Origin: Planctomycetaceae bacterium
Lineage (GTDB): Bacteria; Planctomycetota; Planctomycetia; Pirellulales; Pirellulaceae
Direction of reading: 5' to 3'
Assembly: GCA_002708345.1 (NCBI GenBank)
Contig: PANG01000037.1
Span: 8,467-14,010 of the forward strand
DNA: 5,544 nucleotides
Below, piece after piece: positions 1-5,544 of the stretch. Numbering within the stretch: position 1 is the stretch's first letter; each line of letters starts with the position of its first letter. Under the pieces are notes generated by a model, which saw nothing but the letters and a program-made list of their open reading frames with translations, had not been told where the DNA came from and searched no databases. The translations under genes were made by a program, and so were the position numbers.

Positions 1-62
1 GCTGCCTGGCTGGCAACGAGCAGGAGGCCACAAACGATGAGTGAGAATCGGTGAAGTCGCAT
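1..62 (-). CDS. N-terminus of an exported protein (signal peptide), partial
   Basis: Reading the minus strand from an ATG at 62-60, an open frame continues to the left edge and gives about 20 residues beginning MRLHRF, then a hydrophobic core (SLIVCGLLLVA) and SQA. This is a textbook Sec signal peptide: basic n-region (R2, H4, R5), a hydrophobic stretch of about 12 residues, and a small-residue cleavage site probably after SQA. The single Cys (C11) is preceded by LIV, a poor lipobox, so I favour signal peptidase I over a lipoprotein. The start is supported by a purine-rich GGGAAGAGA (minus strand, bases 75-67) ending 4 bases before the ATG. The mature protein lies outside the window, so its function is unknown. 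The gene is divergent from the large gene to its right. Confidence 0.7.
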   Translation of the reverse strand, partial: MRLHRFSLIVCGLLLVASQA

Positions 63-78
63 GGTAATCTCTTCCCAA

Positions 79-174
79 CTATTGGTAGATCTGTTCCAGT
101 TTCTCAATATTAGCCTTGTGGAAATGAAAAGCCACCCGGAATTCGTCGTACAGGCAAGACCATAGAATCCTCAC
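79..174 (-). CDS. Candidate small ORF, 31 codons, upstream of the signal-peptide gene
   Basis: On the minus strand a GTG at 174-172 opens a 31-residue frame that stops at TAG (81-79), 16 bases before the signal-peptide gene's ATG. The product starts VRILWSCLYDEF and ends KANIEKLEQIYQ, an amphipathic, protein-like composition. A GGGGAGG sequence lies about 11 bases upstream of the GTG, a strong SD at slightly long spacing. The frame stays open upstream to a TAA at 273-271, so a longer form using a rarer start is possible. It could be a leader peptide, a small protein in the same transcript, or the decayed end of an older gene. Against it: it is short, a plus-strand ORF overlaps it in codon register, and I recognise no family. 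It remains a candidate only. Confidence 0.27.
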   Translation of the reverse strand: MRILWSCLYDEFRVAFHFHKANIEKLEQIYQ

Positions 175-180
175 GGGTGG
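132..180. repeat. Inverted repeat able to form a hairpin
   Basis: CCACCCG (132-138) is perfectly complementary to CGGGTGG (174-180). A second pairing inside it is possible between GAATTC (139-144, one bulged A) and GAATC (165-169), leaving a loop of about 20 bases. There is no following T-run, so it is not an intrinsic terminator. On the minus-strand transcript the 5' arm abuts the GTG of the 31-codon ORF, so a structure there could hide that start. It may equally be chance or a protein-binding site. Confidence 0.3.
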
Positions 181-215
181 AATTACCTCCCCAGCCGGAC
201 TTTTCGATGGTTTAC

Positions 216-221
216 AAGGAA
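216..221 (+). promoter_or_regulatory. Ribosome binding site for the 41-codon ORF
   Basis: AAGGAA at 216-221, with the GGA ending 7 bases before the ATG at 228. Both match and spacing are close to ideal for an SD. It is a better site than those seen before the RNase Z and hemW starts in this window, and it is the main reason to take the small ORF seriously. Confidence 0.35.
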
Positions 222-227
222 CGGTAA

Positions 228-353
228 ATGGCCTGGAAATACCTGTTTTTGACAAGCCATGACCGTGAATTTATATCGGCTCAGAAGGTCCCGTTGCGTG
301 AATGCGCTCTTCACCGCCTAGACCATCGACATAACTGGTCCTACCATAATTAA
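228..353 (+). CDS. Candidate small protein or leader ORF, 41 codons, upstream of the giant gene
   Basis: An ATG at 228 opens 41 sense codons ending at TAA (351-353). The product begins MAWKYLFLTSHDREF and is rich in His and Arg near its end (HRLDHRHNWSYH), with one Cys at residue 26. It has an SD at good spacing. It is in the same reading frame as the giant gene: its TAA is the first in-frame stop upstream of that gene, 42 bases before the ATG at 396 and 75 before the ATG at 429. It could be a regulatory upstream ORF, a small metal- or RNA-binding protein, or a former N-terminal extension now separated by a stop. Its coding stretch contains the candidate promoter at 249-277; both cannot be equally important. 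I recognise no family, and an ORF of this size can arise by chance. Confidence 0.35.
   Translation: MAWKYLFLTSHDREFISAQKVPLRECALHRLDHRHNWSYHN
249..277 (+). promoter_or_regulatory. Candidate sigma70-type promoter for the rightward genes
   Basis: TTGACA (249-254, full match to the -35 consensus) is followed after 17 bases by TATATC (272-277, four of six matches to TATAAT). The spacing is optimal. Transcription would start near 284, giving a leader of roughly 145 bases before the ATG at 429. It would not transcribe the start of the 41-codon ORF. No operator-like symmetry is obvious around it. Confidence 0.35.
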
Positions 354-410
354 TACGCTCTCGGACATTCCCGGCCGACAGGTTCGAATCGGGGGATGTC
401 ATGGGGTGCC

Positions 411-420
411 AGGGAGAGAG
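411..420 (+). promoter_or_regulatory. Ribosome binding site deciding the giant gene's start
   Basis: AGGGAGAGAG at 411-420 lies 8 bases before the ATG at 429. The alternative upstream ATG at 396 is preceded directly by GGGGG with no spacer, which is a poor arrangement. This favours 429 as the real start. Confidence 0.5.
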
Positions 421-428
421 ATGGCGGA

Positions 429-3400
429 ATGAGTCAATCCGAAGTCAGTTTCGATAGCCGTTCTTCCATCGAACAGATCCTGGGTTACTTGAATTTTTCT
501 TCCGGCAGCTGTGATCTCCAGCTGCTCCTCAACCTCGACCGGGTCTACCGTTCCCTTGACTTCACGACGGTGACCAGCCCGCCCTGGAAACAACTGGGTG
601 AGCAGCTGGTTTCCGAGCTGGATGTTCTTGAGCAGACGAAGGCAGCATTTCGCGATACCGACCAGGTGCGAGCGGTGATTGACCTGGCAATGCACCGTGT
701 CTTACCTCAATACCTGGTGTTCCACCGAGACCTTCTTTTTCACCAGGATGAATCCACCCTCTTTAATTCGTTCTTCCTGGGAAGGGTCTTTGAAGCGATC
801 CTGCAGCAGGGTGCTCCATGGCAAGGTCATGATGATGCGGTCAACGAGATCATTGCCCGCATCAATGACTACATTGGTTACCGTCCGGTGGCGGTGCTTG
901 AATCGCAGAAGCTAGAGCCCTACCAGCATGAGTGGTTGCGGCCAATTCCACTCTTCGTCCAGGGTGTCGGAGTGGCGGCAGGACGATACGAGGAGGTGGT
1001 TGAGGAAGCGATTGAGCTGCTTCGAAACACTGACAGTGAACTGCTGCAGCAGGGTTATTTCGACCTGGAGAGGCTGGATGAACTTGCCCTCGATCCCCGG
1101 GCCTATGACTTCGATCACCCGGTCAACAAGCGACCGAATCACCATTTTGGCCAGTGGGATCTTCACGGGATCGACGGACATGGTTTTTACCACCGGTTTG
1201 TGGTTCAGCAGGTCACGATGGACGCGCTCATGTCTCGCCTGGAGTCCGACGGCGAGATCCCCCGGGTGGAGCGGTTGCGTGAAGCGGCAGCTGTCCTTGC
1301 AGGCACGATGTTGATGGCATCAGGAATCTGCGGCGCTGGACCTGATACGCATGACTCTTCTGTTTCCCTGGCAACACTGATGCCCCGGATTGCAGCCTAC
1401 CGTGATGAGTTTTATGAGCGTCTGATTGACCGGGTGCCGGCGGCCCACAAGCAGCGTCTCCTTGCTGAGGCGGCGGATCGGCTGCAGCCCTTTGGAGGTG
1501 CTCGCCAGCACCTGAATGCTGAGTTGACACGCTACCGGGCAGCCCAGCTGGAACATGTCCACCTCTCCCATGTTTTTGCTCGCATGGGGCATTCCCAGTC
1601 GGCGATTCGCCATGCCAATATCATTCCGGTTGTCTCGGCCAGGATGCGATGCCAGATTGTCTGTCGGCTTAGCGAAGCAACCCATGCCCTGCGGCATGGT
1701 GACCTGGATCGAGCCGAGGAGTTGGTGTCACAGGGGATGGACCTTGTGCACCGGGCGATTGCCTGCGGCGCATTTATTGACCCCTGGAATATTCTTGGTT
1801 TTGATGCCCACTTCAGCCTCTTCCCGGCACTGGAAAACAGTGTTCAGGATCAGCGAGCGGTGGAATTGATCTCTCTGATTGAGAACGTCTTTGGCCTTTT
1901 TTCAGAGATCTGGCGTGAGGCGGCAGCAAGTGATGATGCGGCTATCTCTCAGCGGATTGACAAGCAGTTCCATGCGACCGCTAACTGGTGGCGGCAGTTT
2001 GCCGCCCACGAGGTTTCCAATGTGGAGGCGGAGGACCCCCTGGAGACCTACCGGGCTGCCCGCCACGTGGCGGAGGCATTGAATCTCTGGCACAAGGGAG
2101 GTGCCAGCAGTGGGGACATTAGTTTCTGGGCTCCCCATGCTGAGATCTTTGATTCTCCACGTGCCTACTCGCTGGTGATTGATGCACTCCTGGACCGGAA
2201 TGACTTGGTTGCTTCGATGGCCCTGTTGATTCACTGGTTGAGTGAGTCCGGGCGCGTGATGCTGGAGCAGGGTGGTAGCAGCTGGTACCGGCTGGCTCGT
2301 CACTGGTTGCTGATCGTGATCAATGATGAAGACCTCGAGGAAGAAGAGGAGACCGAGGGTGGCTGGTCCCTGGTCCGCAAGTTCAGCGATTACCTTGAGG
2401 CGAACGCGGGTGACTTGTGGGCCGTTCCCAGCTTCCAGGGAGGAGGACTTTCCAGCCAGAATTCTCCATCGCAGCATGATGAGCAAGAGATCGAGGACGC
2501 TGGAGTGGAGGAGCCGGAGGAGGCTCTCTATAGCGCCGCTTACGAGCATGTGACTTACCTGGACACGACCGATGATGGCATCGAGGGGGAGTTGTTTGAT
2601 CCCAATGCAATGAACGAGGAACTGGTGTATGTGGCCCACCAACTTGAGGGCCGACTTGCCTTCCACGATTGCCTGAATGATATCTGGCGGATCGCTGCTC
2701 TTAGCCAGTCGGCCCGCTTGCACCGGCAGCAATCCGGTGAAGATGTGATTATTGATGACTTTTGTCAGACGCTGCGGGGTTGGGTTCGACATGTTCGCCA
2801 GGCATGCCTCGACATTGAGAAACTCCTGGAGTCGATTCGACAGTACCGGATTCCGGAACCTCACGGCGACTATAGTTCGATGTTGGAATATGATCGCCAG
2901 CGGATTATCAAGGAGACGCTACTTGAACGGGTTATCGCCACGATTATCGAGATTGCTGATACACGCCGTCTCTTGCATGCTGCGATCACCTGTCTGAAAG
3001 GTGATACCGGTGAACTGGACCTGGAAGTTTCCGTCAAGGACTCCGGGACCGCCTCGATTTTTGCTGCGATTCTCCGTGGTAATCAACAGGAGGTACGAGA
3101 ACTCTGGCCGGAGTGGATCGCCACGATGAGCCAGAGTGCCTTGCTGTACGTCCCGCTATCAAAGGGAGGAGACCCCCAGGTGATAGTCAACAGCCGGATT
3201 CGACAGAGGAGTATTATGGATCTTCTCTCGGCTCTGCCCCGGCTTGGCCTGATCGTGGAAACCTGTGAATTGATGGAAACGGCCCGCGCCATGGAGCGGC
3301 AGCATCCAGTTGGTCCAGGTGCTGTGACCGAGTACGACGAGCTGTTCACCGTTGGTTACCAGGCGATCGTGGAGAACCTGGTCACCGCTGCCCAAAGCTG

Positions 3401-4403
3401 GGAGCAGGAGGTGGAAGAAGGCGAGAGTTCCCAGGGACTTCTGGTAGAGATGCTGGAACAGCTCACCGAACTGTTGCTTGTCAGTTGGCTGGCCCACAGC
3501 CAGACGCTCAGGCTCAGTGTGCTGGAACGAGTCTCGGATAGTAATTCCTGGGAACAGCTGTTGTTGTTCATTAAAAAGTATGGTCGGGAATTATTTACCC
3601 AGCATTTCCTGGCGATGGGTAACATTCGTGGCATCCTGCTCCAGGGCGTGGGTAACTGGCTCGACCGGTTGGGCATCGACAATGCAGACTCCCTCTCGCT
3701 GGCGGAAGACCTGGAGAAGGAGATCAGCCGGGAGGAGGCGATCCATCATCTCTCGTTGATCCTGGAGTCGGTGGTGGAGAACTATCGTGAGTACCGGGAC
3801 TACAACAGCACGACAACCCAGAGCGACCGGGGTGACCTGATCTACTCCCTGCTGGACTTCCTGCGACTGCGGAATCGCTATGACCGGGTCTGCTGGAACC
3901 TGCGGCCTGTTGCACTGGCCCACAAGATCCTGGTCCAGTCAGGCATGGAAGAGGCTGCCAGTGTCTGGCGAGAAGGCTTAACAGAACGCATCGCGGAAGA
4001 GGCTGAACTCTACAAACAGCGACTTGGGGAATTGCAGCAGACGTACTCGATACAAATGCAGACTGTGGCGGACAGGCTTGGTGAGGGTTTCGTGCGACCA
4101 ATGATGGTCGATCGAATCCGGGCACTCGTTTCCCCCTCGATGGAGGAGGCCGAAAGAGGGGGACCCGCTCCCCGTTTTGAGTCACTTGAACAGGAAACGG
4201 ATCTCCTCATGCAACAGCCAGGTGGAGCAGGACTGGACCTGCCTAACTGGCTTGGTGCACTGGAAGACGAGGTCTTCTTCCAACAGGATCCTAGCTGGCG
4301 TTACGAGCAGGAGGATCGCCTCAGCAAGATTGTGCCCCGTATCACGATGTCCTGCGAGGACGTTCTGGAGCAACTGAAGGAACTCACCGATCGTTCTTCC
4401 TGA
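429..4403 (+). CDS. Giant uncharacterised helical protein (about 1,324 residues)
   Basis: One uninterrupted frame from ATG 429 (or ATG 396, adding 11 residues) to TGA 4401-4403. I chose 429 for its ribosome binding site; an in-frame TAA at 351-353 limits extension. I do not recognise the family. There is no signal peptide and no membrane segment, so it is probably cytosolic. Numbered from 429: residues about 1-410 contain a His-rich stretch (H230, H238, H239, H246, H251, H255), a Gly/Cys motif ICGAGPDTHD (C301, H308), and further His at 376, 378, 381, 388 and 395. Residues about 410-630 are helical, with Trp and Ala-rich amphipathic segments such as RHGDLDRAEELVSQGMDL that recall TPR-like solenoids. 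Residues about 633-730 form an acidic, low-complexity linker. The rest to 1,324 is Leu/Glu-rich helix, with a probable coiled coil near 1180-1215. No Walker, kinase or protease motif is visible. It leads the apparent operon with RNase Z and hemW. A scaffold or repeat protein is my guess, with low certainty; the coding call itself is firm. Confidence 0.93.
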   Translation: MSQSEVSFDSRSSIEQILGYLNFSSGSCDLQLLLNLDRVYRSLDFTTVTSPPWKQLGEQLVSELDVLEQTKAAFRDTDQVRAVIDLAMHRVLPQYLVFHRDLLFHQDESTLFNSFFLGRVFEAILQQGAPWQGHDDAVNEIIARINDYIGYRPVAVLESQKLEPYQHEWLRPIPLFVQGVGVAAGRYEEVVEEAIELLRNTDSELLQQGYFDLERLDELALDPRAYDFDHPVNKRPNHHFGQWDLHGIDGHGFYHRFVVQQVTMDALMSRLESDGEIPRVERLREAAAVLAGTMLMASGICGAGPDTHDSSVSLATLMPRIAAYRDEFYERLIDRVPAAHKQRLLAEAADRLQPFGGARQHLNAELTRYRAAQLEHVHLSHVFARMGHSQSAIRHANIIPVVSARMRCQIVCRLSEATHALRHGDLDRAEELVSQGMDLVHRAIACGAFIDPWNILGFDAHFSLFPALENSVQDQRAVELISLIENVFGLFSEIWREAAASDDAAISQRIDKQFHATANWWRQFAAHEVSNVEAEDPLETYRAARHVAEALNLWHKGGASSGDISFWAPHAEIFDSPRAYSLVIDALLDRNDLVASMALLIHWLSESGRVMLEQGGSSWYRLARHWLLIVINDEDLEEEEETEGGWSLVRKFSDYLEANAGDLWAVPSFQGGGLSSQNSPSQHDEQEIEDAGVEEPEEALYSAAYEHVTYLDTTDDGIEGELFDPNAMNEELVYVAHQLEGRLAFHDCLNDIWRIAALSQSARLHRQQSGEDVIIDDFCQTLRGWVRHVRQACLDIEKLLESIRQYRIPEPHGDYSSMLEYDRQRIIKETLLERVIATIIEIADTRRLLHAAITCLKGDTGELDLEVSVKDSGTASIFAAILRGNQQEVRELWPEWIATMSQSALLYVPLSKGGDPQVIVNSRIRQRSIMDLLSALPRLGLIVETCELMETARAMERQHPVGPGAVTEYDELFTVGYQAIVENLVTAAQSWEQEVEEGESSQGLLVEMLEQLTELLLVSWLAHSQTLRLSVLERVSDSNSWEQLLLFIKKYGRELFTQHFLAMGNIRGILLQGVGNWLDRLGIDNADSLSLAEDLEKEISREEAIHHLSLILESVVENYREYRDYNSTTTQSDRGDLIYSLLDFLRLRNRYDRVCWNLRPVALAHKILVQSGMEEAASVWREGLTERIAEEAELYKQRLGELQQTYSIQMQTVADRLGEGFVRPMMVDRIRALVSPSMEEAERGGPAPRFESLEQETDLLMQQPGGAGLDLPNWLGALEDEVFFQQDPSWRYEQEDRLSKIVPRITMSCEDVLEQLKELTDRSS

Positions 4404-4458
4404 TGCCGTCCCCTTTGCGCTGCAGGAGGAGCGTCCTACACTGACCGATTGACCCGCA

Positions 4459-5337
4459 GTGACTCGAATCGACTGGTCCCTGGCCGATTATCTAACCATG
4501 GTCAACAATCTCCCGGTGAAAGAGCTTGTGCATGGAGACCTCACGATCGAGGGGTACTCCCGGGCGGCGGTTCAGACCTGCTGGCGAATTCCTGAACTGA
4601 AAATCGGTTTTGACCTGGGTGCCCAGCCCTGGAATTTCATGGGGACGCCAAGCTGGTTCGTGACACACATGCACCTGGACCATATGGCAGCCCTGCCCGT
4701 TTACGTGGCCCGTCGACGCATGATGAAGATGGAGCCTCCCACCATCTACCTGCCTGAACACGCGATCGATCCATTACGTGATTTATTGCGAGGTTTTAGC
4801 CGGCTTGATGGAGGACGCTTACCATGCCAGCTTGAAGCGGTCCGGCCAGGAGATGAGATCCGGCTCTCGAGAGAACTGGTGGTCGACGTGGTTCCCACTT
4901 TCCACACGGTACCCTCGGTGGGGTACTGCGTCTGGGAGTGTCGCAGCAAGCTCAAGCCACAGTACAGTGAGCTGAGTGGCAACGAGATCCGGGACTTGCG
5001 CTATTCAGGAGAGGAAGTATCCGAGGAGATCAGGACTCCCCTGCTGGGGTACGTGGGAGATTCCACCTCGCGGGGACTCGATGAGAATCCGGTTTTTTAT
5101 GAAACCAAGATACTGATCACGGAGATGACCTTTGTTGCTCCCAATCACAGCAAGGACAAAATTCGCAAGCACGGGCACATGCACCTGAGTGATTACGTGG
5201 AGCGGCAGGACCGTTTCCAGAACGAGTGCATCATCGCGGCCCATTTCAGCACCCGGTACCACGAGAAACAGATCCACAGGACGGTCGAGAAATCACTTCC
5301 CGGCTTACTGGATAACCGGCTCCATCTCTGGTTGTAG
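4459..5337 (+). CDS. RNase Z-like metallo-beta-lactamase-fold nuclease (tRNA 3' processing)
   Basis: A 292-residue protein, the usual length of short RNase Z, which cuts the 3' trailer from tRNA precursors in the cytosol using two zinc ions. The expected motifs are present in order: HMHLDH (H70, H72, D74, H75), FHTVPSVGY (H149), GDST (D201), GHMHLSD (H240, matching the His of the RNase Z-specific motif) and HFSTRY (H262). D74 would be the general base. Segments [14 protein letters not shown] and HGHMHLSDY resemble, from memory, plant nuclear TRZ1-type enzymes rather than E. coli or Bacillus RNase Z. The start is GTG 4459, the first possible start after an in-frame TGA at 4450-4452; no SD is at normal distance, and AGGAGG at 4424-4429 is 29 bases away. 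ATG 4498 is an alternative, since the conserved part begins only near residue 30. It lies 55 bases after the giant gene and 9 before hemW, probably one transcript. It could instead be an RNase Z-like hydrolase with another substrate. Confidence 0.88.
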   Translation: MTRIDWSLADYLTMVNNLPVKELVHGDLTIEGYSRAAVQTCWRIPELKIGFDLGAQPWNFMGTPSWFVTHMHLDHMAALPVYVARRRMMKMEPPTIYLPEHAIDPLRDLLRGFSRLDGGRLPCQLEAVRPGDEIRLSRELVVDVVPTFHTVPSVGYCVWECRSKLKPQYSELSGNEIRDLRYSGEEVSEEIRTPLLGYVGDSTSRGLDENPVFYETKILITEMTFVAPNHSKDKIRKHGHMHLSDYVERQDRFQNECIIAAHFSTRYHEKQIHRTVEKSLPGLLDNRLHLWL

Positions 5338-5346
5338 GCTGGCGTG

Positions 5347-5544
5347 ATGGTTGATTTCCCCCGTGCCGCCTATATTCACCTGCCTTTTTGCAGGCACCAT
5401 TGTTGCTACTGTGATTATCCCGTGATCGCCAGACGAGATGACCTTATCCCGGCATTCGTGGAAGCACTGGATGTTGAGCTCTCCTGGCTTGAGGAACCTC
5501 GCCCCGTAGACACACTCTACCTCGGTGGAGGTACTCCAACCCAG
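5347..5544 (+). CDS. hemW: HemW-like radical SAM protein (HemN-related), N-terminus, partial
   Basis: The frame opens at ATG 5347 (a GTG at 5344 is an alternative) and runs off the right edge after 66 codons. YIHLPFC with HHCCYCDY gives the radical SAM cluster motif CX3CX2C (C15, C19, C22), the site of the 4Fe-4S cluster that cleaves S-adenosylmethionine. LYLGGGTPTQ (residues 57-66) carries the GGGTP motif that helps bind SAM. In true HemN coproporphyrinogen oxidases the motif continues CXC with a fourth Cys; here the residues after C22 are Asp-Tyr, as in HemW (CDF), a haem-binding chaperone or transferase for respiratory proteins. An extra Cys at residue 20 replaces the usual Pro. The start is 9 bases after the RNase Z stop, with no clear SD, suggesting translational coupling. 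About 300 further residues would be expected outside the window, so HemW versus another HemN-like member rests on this N-terminus alone. Confidence 0.88.
   Translation, partial: MVDFPRAAYIHLPFCRHHCCYCDYPVIARRDDLIPAFVEALDVELSWLEEPRPVDTLYLGGGTPTQ

Larger units (their letters stand above)
63..395. other. Divergent intergenic control region
   Basis: About 330 bases between the leftward signal-peptide gene and the rightward giant gene, visibly richer in A+T than the flanking coding DNA. It must carry the promoters for both directions. I see one reasonable sigma70-type promoter facing right, one inverted repeat, and two candidate small ORFs, each listed separately. I see no tRNA, no terminator with a U-tract and no tandem repeats. 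For the leftward gene the only promoter-like element is a TATAAA on the minus strand at 275-270, without a convincing -35 box. Confidence 0.75.

Noticed and set aside
1..62. Lipoprotein signal for the leftward gene
   Set aside because: The residues before the only Cys (LIV) do not fit a lipobox, which needs a small residue just before the Cys, and the hydrophobic core continues past it to a better SQA cleavage site.
61..165. Plus-strand ORF of 34 codons starting MVISSQLL
   Set aside because: It has no SD and starts on the complement of the signal-peptide gene's start codon. It overlaps the minus-strand 31-codon ORF in codon register, so at most one is real; the minus-strand one has the better ribosome site and context.
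376..395. tRNA-like T-arm (GGTTCGAATC followed by a G-run)
   Set aside because: The bases flanking the TTCGAAT loop (ACAGG and CGGGG) do not pair, and no anticodon or acceptor stem can be drawn on either strand, so it is not a tRNA or an attachment-site remnant.
1902..2864. Minus-strand open frame of 320 codons inside the giant gene
   Set aside because: It is antisense to a continuous, protein-like frame, has an ordinary composition for a shadow frame, and shows no recognisable motif. Long antisense frames are expected in G+C-rich coding DNA.
4421..4440. Possible terminator between the giant gene and RNase Z
   Set aside because: The only pairing is a 4-base stem (AGGA with TCCT) and no T-run follows, so transcription probably reads through.
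5347..5544. HemN, the oxygen-independent coproporphyrinogen III oxidase
   Set aside because: The fourth Cys of the HemN CX3CX2CXC motif is missing; Asp-Tyr follows the third Cys, as in HemW-type proteins.

Overview
The window looks like a chromosomal piece of a bacterium with moderately high G+C coding DNA. I think Planctomycetota (Pirellulales-like) is most likely, on weak grounds: one very long soluble protein of no recognisable family, poor or absent Shine-Dalgarno (SD) sequences before two of the genes, and an RNase Z of the type I associate with plants and planctomycetes. No rRNA, tRNA, CRISPR array, insertion sequence or phage gene is visible.

Layout. (1) Positions 1-62, minus strand: the first codons of a gene reading off the left edge. 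It encodes a classic Sec signal peptide, so its product is exported. (2) Positions 63-395: a divergent control region, more A+T-rich than the coding DNA. It holds a candidate sigma70-type promoter for the rightward genes, an inverted repeat, and two candidate small ORFs. One is a 41-codon ORF with a well-placed SD, in the same reading frame as the giant gene and ending at a TAA 75 bases before its preferred start. The other is a 31-codon ORF on the minus strand just before the signal-peptide gene. (3) Positions 429-4403, plus strand: one continuous gene for a protein of about 1,324 residues that I cannot assign to a family. It appears cytosolic and mostly helical, with a His-rich segment in its N-terminal third and an acidic linker in the middle. 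(4) Positions 4459-5337: a metallo-beta-lactamase-fold RNase Z-like enzyme with all the metal-binding motifs, resembling the short plant nuclear tRNase Z more than E. coli or Bacillus RNase Z. (5) Positions 5347-5544: the N-terminus of a HemW-like radical SAM protein, cut by the window edge.

The three rightward genes are close together (gaps of 55 and 9 bases, no visible terminator) and are probably co-transcribed from 63-395. RNase Z matures tRNA 3' ends and HemW is a haem-handling radical SAM protein; both are housekeeping roles, so the operon does not by itself reveal the giant protein's job. The least explained parts are the giant protein and the small-ORF-bearing leader before it.
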